Below, piece by piece: positions 11,129-22,165 of a stretch of 64,000 nt of DNA. The notes beneath the pieces are model-generated. The model saw only the letters and a program-made list of their open reading frames with translations, had not been told where the DNA came from and searched no databases. Origin of the DNA: Saxidomus purpurata (lineage: Eukaryota > Mollusca > Bivalvia > Venerida > Veneridae). The DNA is taken from assembly GCA_022818135.1 (NCBI GenBank), contig JAFMSR010000019.1, positions 27,434,630-27,498,629 of the forward strand, in the 5' to 3' direction. The first letter of the stretch is position 1. The number at the start of each line of letters is the position of its first letter. The translations under genes were made by a program, and so were the position numbers.

Positions 11129-13206
11129 CTAAAACAAACAGAGGACAATTATTGGTTTCAGTGTAATATCACGCTATAATTTCACCGAGTGGGCACTAAA
11201 AGTGATATTTTTGCGAGTGGCGAATACATACTTATGGTGAACATGCGTGAAATTTACGTGATATTAGATTCAACATCGATACAAACAATTATTCTGTTTA
11301 TTTTATGCTTAGAACTCACAAGAACCCACGACCTAGTTTTAAAACGTCAACATAGTATGGATTCCAGGATTCATTTCGCTCGGTATATGTTTTGACGTTC
11401 ATTCGGGTAACAGATTTTGATAATTTCATTGAGTGGACAGTGACTTTACCGGGATATAATCCCCCGTTACATTTCGATAAACTACCAAAAACATAGAATA
11501 AGTTCAATTGTCAAAATCAGTAAATCTAATGTTCTAAAACTATTACTCTATAAATCACAACAATCAAGTGATAAAATTATCACATAATTTACTTCGACTA
11601 AATAAAACTTGAACGATTCATTTTTAGAAGTTCAAACTTGGTGACTTAGTTGTCGATTGAATTTAGGAAGTTTAAATACTGCTGACAGATGACAATGTAA
11701 AATTTCTCCACAGTTAGTTGATCGATTTGTGCTTATTCTTTAATTATGATATAATGCCCGTTCCAGTGGTGTTCAAAGTCTAAAAAAACAATGATTTGGA
11801 GTTAATTAACCAAGAAGACCAGAGACGAAGACCAGAGGCCTTGGTTGTTTATTACTGTACTTCAGAACTCCGAAGCATTGCTTATTAATCGTTGAACTTC
11901 GCCGAAAAGGATTTTTTGGGGCAATTCAAACGTAGTCAGATATTACAAAACGTAAATAAATGCAAAGCGTTATTTTCTACGTGGGTATGCATTTAACGCC
12001 AAGCAGCTCAATATGATGTGATTTTGACGGCATATCGGTTTTTGCATAAAATTTCTACTTTTTGTATATGCAGACAAAATTGTGAGTCATGTTAAAATGC
12101 TTAATTTGTAAGGGGAGCGGTGGTGTAAAGGTTAAGGTGTCTGCCGTTTATCCCGGAGTTTGTGGGTTCGAGTTCCACTGGGGTCACGACCGTACCTCCT
12201 CGTATGACACCAGTACTGGTTATTCCAGGAAGCGGACACGAGAGTGACTCGATAAGCTACTAACCTTCTTCACAATCGAGCTAAAATAAATTAGTATAAA
12301 CTAAACTAAATTAATAAGAAATTATTTCCTTTGATATGACACGGTAGTTCACTTAGTTTGAAAATGAAAGAAAACTATGGAAGTTGCGCAAATAAATATC
12401 ATAATAATGTTTTTGTGCTAGGTTTCAGGAATAATATATGAACAGTTATATTGCAACAGTAACGAGGCAGGACCTATGCCAAAACAGTTTGAATCGTTTT
12501 AAAGCTCCATTACCATTTGTGACTGAAAAAGAATAAGAGATGGATCTGTTGACATGCATACGAATCTCGAAGCAAAATGACGTGTATGTATAACAAGGGG
12601 TCTAGCATTATATGGACTAACTCAGTGAGGAATCCTTCCAGGACAGAGTCCTTTACTACTCGACCACGGAGATGGGTGAATTATACTTTCCTCACTGCAT
12701 AGGTGTCTCGGTCACTCACACCTAAGATCTCATAAGATCAACGTGAGTAACCTACATTTGGCATTTACTTAAATTTATTTATTATTTAGCAATACTGTAT
12801 TAAGACAGTAAAGGTAATATCTCCAACTTTCGGCAATAATATCATAATAGTTAGGAGGCATACTGAGAGAGCATGTCGGAGTTGCATCATGCATCCCTGT
12901 AGCAGAGGGGGATGGACCTTTCTAACAAAGAAATAATAGGAAAGTGACGGAGAAAAATAAACAGTTTGTGACTGAAAATGATATACAAGCACGTAATTTG
13001 AATATTTTCAAAACAATCCTACACTGTCACAGTAATAAATTTATTTTATAAAGGAATATCGATAGTAATTACATGTTCTACATTCATTTGCATTTGTGTG
13101 CAATACTTTAGTTTTTCTACTTCACGACCTCTGTGTTTTCGTAAGAAATATACGGTATAATTCGTAATACATAATGGATTATGAAAGTAGAGAGGTTAAG
13201 CTCAAA
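11129..13206. other. Gene B intron 1
   Basis: This intron of about 2.1 kb contains a SINE at 12112-12305. Only a degraded relic of the minisatellite unit (AAAGTAGAGAGGTTAAG) lies beside the donor, unlike the arrays in E, F and G. The remaining sequence shows no features. Confidence 0.55.
12112..12305 (+). mobile_element. tRNA-derived SINE with A and B boxes
   Basis: A tRNA-like head has an A-box-like sequence (GGTGTAAAGGTTAAGG) and a B box (GGGTTCGAGTTCCACTGG). A body (GGTCACGACCGTACCTCCTC, GACACCAGTACTGG, CAGGAAGCGGAC) follows, with the tail GAGCTAAAATAAATTAGTAT. The tail is shared with the SINE at 6220-6456 although the bodies differ, which suggests mobilisation by one LINE partner. A truncated copy of this family lies at 48435-48561. 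The target duplication is not clear. Confidence 0.75.
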
Positions 13207-13212
13207 ACTTAC

Positions 13213-13286
13213 TCAGAAACTTCAGGTTCCATTGCTTCTGGGCGAGATGTTGTATTACTCGCCAGGCGTCGCCGTTTGCTTGACAT
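13213..13286 (-). CDS. Gene B exon 1 (basic leader) of the disrupted gene
   Basis: ATG at 13284-13286 opens a 74-bp frame reading MSSKRRRLASN through SRPEAMEPEVS and ending at a GTAAGT donor (complement of 13207-13212), phase 2. Both the outer ATG and the inner Met are kept. The Arg/Lys-rich start resembles a short nuclear-localisation-type cluster, but this is inference. The exon looks functional although exons 2 and 3 are broken. Confidence 0.65.
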
Positions 13287-15110
13287 TTTGGAAGTTAAAA
13301 ACTAAAACGCTTCTGTAAATTATATAAAATTTCATTACATTCAAAGTGATATTACCTTAAAAAGTGATCATCATCATTTTAAGAAAGACATTAATCATTG
13401 ATTTATACTTGTAAAATAATAATAATTTCCATAGTACGAATATATGTCACAGCTTTAGTCCCATTGAATATGCAAAACAATACAACAAGTTTATTGCTTA
13501 AACATCGAAATATCCAATATAGAAATCTTCTTTGACTGTCCTAGTGTTAACTTTAAAATCCAACATTTCTGTTATATTTTCATTTATATCCATCAATAAG
13601 AGAAATTACTGAATAACGCTGATTTTCAAAAATAGTTTCAAACACTAAATAGGTTAATGTTCATTTTGATACATTTACTACTGTAACAACAAATTGTTTG
13701 CGCGGTCCGGTTTCGCATTACAAATACTTATCTTTATAGCAGACATTTTTGGTATTCCTTATAGTGATAATTATTTCAAAAAATTAATCGCGATAGCTAA
13801 AATCTGTCATACTTGAATACAATGGGCAACCTCCTATCTTAAGAAACAATACTCTTTAACAAATGTAATTTTCACAAAAAGGGAAATGTTTGCTGCTTCT
13901 AGTTTTGTTTTTCATAAGTTTACTTTAAAGTCGAAATTATTTTTCTAAGTTTATCTTGTAATCACATTTCAAAAATTAGTACATTCATTTTAAGGGCTGC
14001 ATAAATACATATTATTAATAGATTTAAATAAACCCTAACAAGTACATTATTAAATCAAATAAGTAAATCATTAAATCAAAAACTATAGTAACTGAAAAGT
14101 GACTAACACTGGACAAAGTTCTCTGCCTATTAAAAATAAATTCTTATATTATGATGAATTTTTGCTACATCCATATACATCTCTATACTGAATAAATCAA
14201 ATAAGCAAATAACAACTAACACAAAAGAGTAATGATATTTCACCTTCGTAAACAAGCACTTAAACTAATTTTCGGATTTTCAACATTGCCATTTATATCC
14301 ACCCCTTTGTCTATAACAGTTTATGTACCCTGTAATGATTTATGCCACATTAGCACAGTTGAAAGGAAAACTGAAATACGGTATTAACGATAAAAAGAAT
14401 TCATTGTAACGGAACAATACATGCATTCATTTTCATGACATAAAGTGACTTTTTATAGATAATTACACAATGCACGTTTATTTAATCGTTGTTCATATAG
14501 AATTGTTTCAGATCATATAAATACACAGACATGCACCGAAAGCTTAATTAAAACGAATAAAAGTAAGGATATTTTCTTAATATCTTATTTATAGATTTAC
14601 TAAATTGCTCGGATATGTATCATAAATACAACACAAACGAAACAAATATGCAATATGACATGAACGAACACTCGACATTATAATATGATATACATCTAGC
14701 ATCACGCACACACAAACAACAGGATTGACGATGCTGACAATCGTTTAGAAATACACCAGCATACAATTTTGCAAACCTGATAATCTTCAATTAAAAACAT
14801 CACTCAATACAAATCTGATTTTATCATAGACACCGATACATAAAATATTGATATTCACGTGAGATAAGCAAAAGACTTAATACATAGCGCTTTGCTGAGA
14901 ATATTGATTCCTATTAATTTGACTTTAATTGCCACTGATTGGTCAGGCCGTCAATCAAAGTTATATGTCGTCACTCTATGACGTTGAAATTAAGCGTAAT
15001 TGTGTTCAGTTGTAAACATGTCGGTTTATGTATCGGTATCTTTCTTTTATTCGTTTTAATTAAGCTTTCGGTGCATTTCTGTATATTTATATGACCTGAA
15101 ACATTTCTAT
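13287..15110. other. Intergenic, 5' flank of gene B
   Basis: AT-rich non-coding sequence. The first 600 bp resemble the flanks of genes C (from about 22170), E and G, including TTTCAAACACTAA and CAATACTCTTTAAC-like text. A short (CA) run lies near 14704. The left boundary of the DIRS-like element was not found; it may start near 14950. Confidence 0.5.
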
Positions 15111-15562
15111 TTGAACAACGATAGCTATACCTCAACCCCAACCAGTTCTCAAGGACAACAAAGGAAAAACAATTGTGTCGCGAGCAGAAATCAGGATGTA
15201 GCCATAAATTCTGTAAATTCAGTCATGTTTATGCTACTCACGGATGTCGTCGGAATCACCCGAAATATCTTCATAGTGTCATTGAATCGAATACTCAATA
15301 GCAACCAAGAGTGACCGGTCAACTTACCAGGAGCTTAGCGTACTGGGAACGGGTTTTAGACGATGATGGAGATTTTGATTCTATTCTAAAGGGAACAAGT
15401 GCAGGGTTTCACATCATTGATAAAAATTCAGAAATTATTAAAGTTGATAGTGATAACCCTGTACGTTTTTTAGTTCAAATGATTGCACAAATACTACTGA
15501 AAAGGCAATATCTAATAAAATTCAAAGTGGAAACTATAACACCACAGGTGTTAAACCCATAA
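15111..15562 (+). pseudogene. DIRS-like element: degraded region before the reverse transcriptase
   Basis: Two overlapping frames, 15111-15314 and 15311-15562, precede the reverse transcriptase. The second reads SLAYWERVL, SILKGTSAGFHIID and resembles the stretch that opens the pol region of DIRS/Ngaro elements (a W-rich start followed by an I.xGF motif). The first frame is Ser/Thr/Gln/Asn-rich and could be the end of a gag-like product, but no motif supports this. The frames are separated by a stop. Confidence 0.5.
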
Positions 15563-15639
15563 TAATCAAAACCAAATAGTGCAGAAATTCGTTTAAGTCA
15601 TGATGGTTCCAGGCCGTTTGGAAGTTCTTTAAATTCGTA

Positions 15640-16275
15640 TGCAAATGTCAGTATACATCAATAGATAAAGTGTGTGCAAATTTGAAGCTAGCTAGTTTTT
15701 GCACTTCAGTTGATTTATCTTCCGCATAGCAGCCTGTGCCTATTTCACCGAAGAGCTTTGGTGCCACAGGTTTAAAGTGAAAAGTTACAGGTTGCAAAAA
15801 TGTGATTCTAAGTTATTCTTCGGTGCATCCAAAGCTCCTAGTATATTTCATAGAATTACTGAATTTGTTTGCCGTGTTCTTAAACGTAGAGGTCATAAGT
15901 TCTGTGTTCTTGTTTATCTAGGTGATTTTATCGTAACAGCAGACTGGTACGCGGAATGTGTTGCAGCATTTAAATGATCATTGGAACTACTACAACATCT
16001 AGGTTTCACTATAAACTTGAAAAAAGTTGTTCCGACGACGCAGTCAATCATCCTCCGTGATGTTCGTATTGATAGTTTCAGGTACATTATCTATTCCAGA
16101 CAAACTGTATGCACTTAAATCAGAGCTATATATGTGGATTGATAGATCAAAGGCCAGCAAGCGGCAATTACAGCAGATAATTGGAAAGTTGAACTGGGCT
16201 GCAAAACTTTTAAAAGCTTCTCGTCCATTTTTGCGACGTTTGATAGACTTAACATGTGCTTTGAAGAAACTGTAA
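15640..16275 (+). pseudogene. DIRS-like reverse transcriptase, degenerate
   Basis: Pieces of reverse transcriptase appear in order across stops and frameshifts. They are a motif A region (CTSVDLSSA, about 15690-15730), the FGASKAPSIF segment (from about 15820), the catalytic box as YLGDFIV (about 15925, where the family has Y.DD) and a thumb-like region (KASKRQLQQIIGKLNWAAKLL, about 16150-16210). The Asp-to-Gly change in the catalytic box and several stops show that it is inactive. Confidence 0.8.
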
Positions 16276-16329
16276 TATCGTATTCGTTTAAACTCTTCAG
16301 TGAAAGAGAAATTATGCGTGTAAAATGTT

Positions 16330-16756
16330 CAATGGCACAGTTGCTATAGTAACTGACCTTTCGTTGCCCGAAACGTCCTGTACGTTCTACAGTGATGCTT
16401 GTACGTATAGCAGTGCTGCGTTTTGTAATGGTGACTGGGTTTACGTCAACTGGTCAAATGATTTCCCTGAGTATAGGGATCTACACATCAAGCTGAAATA
16501 ACTATTTACAATCACTCTCGCCTTCAGGCGTTGGGGACACATCTGGTCAAACAAACATGTTGATACTTTTACTGACAATAAGTGTACCATGTTTGCATTA
16601 GACAAAGGGACATTGCGAAATAGTATGGGCATGCACTTTATCCGAGAAATTTACTTTAAACTAGCACTGGATAACATTTCAATTTCAGTACATTTCATTG
16701 GCTCTAAAGAAAATGTCTTGACAGACGCCCTGTCAAGGTTAGAGGCTGAAAACTGA
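16330..16756 (+). pseudogene. DIRS-like RNase H domain, degenerate
   Basis: Frame-by-frame reading gives FYSDACTYSSAA, LHIK then a stop then AELFTI, FTDNKCTMFALDKG, FIGSKENVLTDALSR. These are the D, E, D and terminal D motifs of retroelement RNase H, and the closing LTDALSRLEAEN matches the usual N.(A/T)D.LSR end. One in-frame stop lies just before the AELF segment (about 16498). The domain order, reverse transcriptase then RNase H then tyrosine recombinase, is diagnostic of DIRS-type elements. Confidence 0.75.
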
Positions 16757-16869
16757 ACACTTTTAGCTGCTGAGTTGTTGTTACACTATGATGAGCTATT
16801 GTGCATGAATCATATCCTTTATTTGCAGAATCAACAAAAACAACTTTTCGTATACACTTAAAGACTTAC

Positions 16870-17741
16870 CTGAGGTCCTGTTTGTATTTCGGCTATGACC
16901 TTGTACAGTTTTGAATTTATGTAGATATATTGTTTTTCTGACAAGATCGTTAGCATACAGTAGTGTTGTTGGATATTTGAATATCATTAGAATTATACAT
17001 TTGGAGACAGAGTTAAGCAACCCTCTTGACAATAGAACAGTCTTTATTGAAAGGTGTAAAACGATGTTTAGGCACTCCTTCAAAGCAAGAACTACCTATT
17101 AATGGAGATATCTTACGGAAATTGTGTGAGAAATTGGACTTACATACATATTTTCATGCCACCTTTTGGCTGTTGCCTTGGTTGCATTCTATTCTTTTTT
17201 ACGTAAAAGTTCACTTTTGCCAAAAGACACCCGTAGTTTTGACAGTAAAGGGCATTTATGTAGATCTCTAATACTATTTAAGGAAAATTGGGTGTTATTT
17301 GTGGTTAGACATACAAAGACAAAACAGTACAGCGAACGTATTCTACGCATACCATTATCTGGAATTAAAGACGCTTTGCTTTGTCCTGTCAAAACGCTTG
17401 AGGATATGTTTCGCTTCTTAAAGGTAGATTATGCACCAGATAGCACCGATTTGTTTTGTTACAAATGCAATGATACTGAAAAAGTATTGACTCTTTGTGT
17501 ATTTGTTTCTACTCCTAGGGCTGTTTTGACTTCCCGTGGCCTTGAAGCTTCACTATTTACTGGTCATTTCTTCCGCCGCGGTGGCGCTTGTCGTGCTTTT
17601 GACTGTAATATTCCGATACCGCTAATAAAACATCTTGGTGACAGGACGTCAAATGCTTATTTACGTTACATCAAAATCTCCCAGGAGACACATATGTACA
17701 TGATGACGCTTACAGAAATAGATAGATATATGTGTATATAG
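16870..17741 (+). pseudogene. DIRS-like tyrosine recombinase
   Basis: The final 17166-17741 frame (191 aa) is open. It holds the C-terminal catalytic half: FYSFLRKSSLL with the first Arg, RHTKTKQ with the Lys region, GHFFRRGGACRAF with the HxxR box, and GDRTSNAYLRYI with the nucleophile Tyr region. The Trp normally seen in GDW is Arg. The N-terminal half at 16870-17270 lies in other frames (RSLAYSSVVGYL). Tyrosine recombinases insert the circular cDNA of DIRS elements. The half-intact state suggests moderate age. Confidence 0.8.
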
Positions 17742-17884
17742 CATACGTTGTTATGTTGAGTACAATTGCTTACAGTTGGTTTGGCCTAGTATAACCATAG
17801 GAATTGTTTCCTATTTTTTATATAAGATAGGCTTTGGGAGATTTTGGAGGGTTAATTCAATGTAAATTTAGTTAAGCGTGTTTC

Positions 17885-17904
17885 CGCAGTATTGTACTAC
17901 TGCG
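17885..17904. other. Short hairpin after the DIRS recombinase
   Basis: CGCAGTA and TACTGCG flank a 6-base loop, about 145 bp after the recombinase frame. It could belong to the terminal or internal complementary repeats of the DIRS element, but matching partners at the 5' side were not found by eye. Confidence 0.35.
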
Positions 17905-17909
17905 TTTGA

Positions 17910-19255
17910 ACTATATTGTGTGGTGTAACAGTTGGATACATTGAATTAAATAGAAGTATTCCATCTCCTATCTCTGTTGTTTTATCAAAACATATATTTA
18001 GAGAAAGTGTAGATGCAATTAAAAAGTAGACAAAATTGATCCGTTATAAATATATGGTATACATGTACTTGATATTAAAAAACACTTTTTAGAATAGACA
18101 TGAAAACAAACATTTCAAAACTAACCTTTTACAAATTATTTACAAATGAATTACCTGGTCTAAATTGGGTCGCAACTTGTCGATATACATGTAAAAGTTG
18201 ATTTATTCTCTCTTTGCTACGCTGGTACGACACATACCGCAGGTCATGTACTCGATTCTCTGCAAGACACAGTAGCTCATTTTTGAGACAGAACATAAAG
18301 ATAACCAAATGTCCATATAGTCATTCTATAAATATATCCAAAGTTGCCGCGCACACCTGCTGTGATGTCATCAAAAAACAAAACAAAAAAACATCAACAA
18401 CTATACTATCTAGCTATATAAACTAAAAAAGCGAAATTCCTGACTATGTTATCGGTCTATCAAACAACAAAATATGTACATTTAACTAAGAAGAAAATTG
18501 ATAGAAGCCAACGTTTTTGGTACACGTACTAAGTGTAATATGTAGTGTCAGGATATCATTTTGATTGATCTGTTCTTATTGTATCGACCTTAGAATGACA
18601 TTACTGTGTATGACCAACAATGATTAAATTCCAAAAATTACTGAAATCTACAATAAATTGATTCATTGTTAGTCTAATAAAATGTATCCATGAAGCTACA
18701 CTTGAACAAGCTGGAACAAACTGATGAAGTGAAATCTTTGATTTGAGTTAATACATCAGTTTGATTTTGACCTTTGTATACATTTACTACCTGTATTACT
18801 ACTCGTACCTTTTGTCAAATTTACATGCTTTTCATGAATTGTACATTAATAGCAACATTGTGTAAACGATGGCGAACATAATACGTGTTTAGACTAATAA
18901 AATTTGACTTGACTTGATTTGTTTCGGTATTGTAATCTGAATAACCCGTTTTGAACCTATTTGATACTCTTCGTTCGTAACACAGAATTTGATACAACAT
19001 ATTATAAAACGAACCACTTAGTACATTTGAAAAATGATGTACTGTAACAAATTTGCAAACGAAACATTCAGTCCAGTATTTAAGAATGCAGAAGTTGCAT
19101 TCGTGCTTAATGCATTACTTTTCATTAGTTACAATAAACTATTTGACACAACTAACCATGTACTAGTAATAGAAAGAACTTCAACGTTCTAAATTATTTA
19201 CAATTTTGAGCTGAAAATAGAACGTGAAATTCATTTTGATTTCTTTTAGTTTGAC
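17910..19255. repeat. 3' flank of gene C, shared with the 3' flank of gene G
   Basis: Non-coding. From about 18540 it aligns with 54335-55865 beside gene G: shared TACATGTAC..AGTGT text, TTTGACTTGACTTGA, GAACCTATTT, and CACAACTAACCATGTACTAGT just before the gene. G carries extra DNA, including a 121-bp tandem duplication. This supports C and G as sister copies at their 3' ends. Confidence 0.6.
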
Positions 19256-19258
19256 TTC

Positions 19259-20304
19259 CTACGTGAAAAAAGAAATTGTTTCCAGACCAGAAGGTATCCG
19301 GGTAATACTGATAAATCTGTCTTTAACTTTATGACATATTTCGTTGGTGTAGGAGACTTGCGAGATTTCATCAAAGTCATCAACAAAGTCCCATTCCTCA
19401 TCGTCAGACTCGTATGTTTTATCACAATCGTTTTCAAAAGAGAAAAGTACACCGCCTTCAGCTATTTCCACTGGATAATGAAAGAGTATCTTATTTCCCT
19501 CAGTTCTATAGTTAGATATACTGTCCTTGCTTTGAAAAGTTATCCTCCTAACATGTTTTATAAATGAACCTGTAACCGATTTAATATTTAGGTTCCTGGT
19601 GTTTTCACGTTTCTTTTTATCAAGGTATAGCTGAATAATTTGAAGATGAGATACTCTGAGCTGTCGTCTTGAATTGCATTGGAAGTCAAGGGTGACTTCT
19701 TTTCTGTATCTTTCCCGTCGAGGAAATTTATTCAAACGGGTAGACCCCCCAGTTGCATTATACTGATAAAGCATAATCTGTTCTTTGCTGGTTAGTATTT
19801 CAACTGGTGTCACAAGTCTTGCAAAATCTGATATTGGCATAATAGGAAAACGTATTGCAAACAAAGCATCTCCGAGACTTTCATGCAGGTGCTGTGCCTC
19901 CGAGACTTTCATGCAGGTGCTGTGCATCAGGAGATACATCTTTTGATTGGCAATGAACTTGTGACCATTTAATTGCTGCCTTGAACACATTCACCTCTTC
20001 CTCTGTCAGTTCATCATGTTTAAATAGTTTAAGCAATGTAACATGAGAAACTTTCAAGAAACCCTCTGACGCAAAGACTTCAGTTGCATTAAGTAACATA
20101 TAGTCGAAGCATATCGTTTCCAATGATTTCATGTCGTAAATGACTGCTTGCTCATGTATAGCACAAACATTGCTGGAGTCTATGTTACTTTGTAGAAATG
20201 ACGTGCACTGTTTCAATAGTCCAGTCAGGGCATACTTCTTCGCAGCGTACACGCAGGGTAATACATTGTTTCCATCTAACTGTGGATTGTCGGAATAGAC
20301 GTAT
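19259..20304 (-). pseudogene. Gene C: exon 3 only, frameshifted BTB-BACK remnant
   Basis: The acceptor (TTTGTAG, complement of 20305-20311) and the start YVYSDN are kept. The exon encodes the end of BTB (YAAKKYALTGLLKQC), BACK and a C-terminal domain with an acidic loop (ESDDEEWDFVDDFDE) and the closing IPSGLETISF. A 28-bp tandem duplication (19871-19898 and 19899-19926) breaks the frame inside BACK, leaving two frames (20252-19881 and 19990-19259). No exon 1 or 2 exists between here and gene D; the DNA jumps from intron 2 to upstream flank near 22165. The C-terminal domain is closest to that of gene G. Confidence 0.85.
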
Positions 20305-20311
20305 CTACAAA

Positions 20312-22165
20312 ATCAAGCCCAGTTAAAAAACAAGGCAGTGGTTATATTTTGTATTTTTAAATCATTTTCACCCTATTCCACCAAAACAACAGTGTTTTCG
20401 AAGAACAACCATTGCAAACAATTGATAATTGTTTGTATTCGTGACATATATAATTCACTCAACAAGAAAGCCGTTATAGCCCTAAATCGCTCACCAGGGG
20501 TATGACTGGCTAAGCTAAATAGCAGCGATGCAGAAAACAGTAAAAGTGATTGTTAAAGATGCTCGCATACAGATTTTGGTTGTTAGTTGTTAGAACTCTC
20601 TGAAATTAACATGTTTTAGCACGGATCATCAAATAAAATATCCAGTATAATTTTTATTTAAAGAAATACTATATTTTGAAACTATACGCTTCCGAGTTAT
20701 AAAGCACTGCAAACGAGTTTGAAGTCCCAATATATGTATAGTGTAGCGGTGCCAAATCCAAAACTCACAAGCACTTTCAACAGATTTTCGCTGTGTTGAT
20801 TTTCACTCATGTTGGTCATTCCAGCTTTTACTATTACATTTTACCTTTTAATATATCGCTTTGGGGAAATTATCTTTTTTTCACTGGAAACTATGAACGA
20901 GCAACGAGTCGTTAGAGTGGAGGCAAACACATAAAATCTTTGATAATCAATGAAAAGGGTGCTAACTTAAACTTCATGACTGTACCTTCACAAACAAGAA
21001 AGGAGGATAAAAGGTAAGCTTTGGTAAAGTTTGGTTGCAAAACTTAACACTTGATAAACAAATATCTAAATTCTAGACCTTGCAATTATTGAGGATGTTT
21101 TCCAAAAAGTTCCTCTACAAGTCTATATAAAATGACCCCGGGTGTGAACAATTTTGCTCAAAGGGGTAAAATTTGAACAATCTTTATAGAAGACATCTAT
21201 GCAATGGTACTAACCAATTGTGCAAGGTCTGGGTTTAATGCCGTTGCACAAGAAGAGTTTAAGCATTTCCTTTGGTAAGGCTATGTAAATCAAGTGATCT
21301 AAAGGTCGGATATAAATTGAACAATCTTTTTACCACTAGGTAATGCAACATACCAAATAGCTAAGCGCCAGTACTTTGGTATCTCGCAACAAGATTTTAA
21401 AGTTTTACTTCATATGTCTTTGATAAACAAAAAGAATAAGGTACGTGGAACACACAGACAAGACGGGTCAGGTTTAAATACTTTTGATATGATACCGACG
21501 TTTCGACTATACAATAGTCTTCATCAGGGATGTCTTTGTTATACATTTGACCAAACTTGATAGAGGACTACTCGACAGTGCCACAACCTAAATATTTATG
21601 ATCTGTGTAATTCCGTTTCGGAATTTTTTTTAAGATTTCCCTAGTTTTGCGTGGAAAGCAATTCTTTGAATACCTTTGGTTAATACTTGCCCATTTTCAT
21701 AAACATTTGACAAGTGGTTTAAAGGAAATGGTTGACGTACGACAGATGACGCACGACGGCGGGTGTTCGGTTCTAACAACTCACACTGACATCCAGGTTA
21801 ACTAAAACTTAAAATGATTGTCTAATTAATTGATACTAGTAAATCAAGAATTTCTATTAAAACCATTTGCGTCAATGGCATTGTGTTTTCAGCCGGAGTT
21901 AAAGAACAACATTTGCAGGAATGGTCTGAATGTGAATATCGATTGAGAAAATTATTCACTGTATTTTTACGACCATACACGAGACAAGATGGTCATGGCG
22001 GCCCTATATTACGCATTAGCGGTCAGTACGAAGTGAAGCGGAACGGGTTGGGCAATTATAGACGAAGACCATCAAAGGATCATTCTGTGAAGTTTGGTTA
22101 AAACTGGCCTCGTGGTTACGGAAGAGATGTTGTCTGAAGCAATTGCTATCGACGCACGATAGGGG
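20312..22165. other. Remnant of gene C intron 2
   Basis: The sequence corresponds to intron 2 of the other copies, ending in the dispersed repeat with GGTCATGGCGGCC, GCGGAACGGGTTG and GACGCACGA text. Repeated motifs like AATCAAGTGATC and GTATAAATTGAACAATCTT also occur in E and G intron 2. It stops at about 22165, where exon 2 should follow. Confidence 0.65.
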
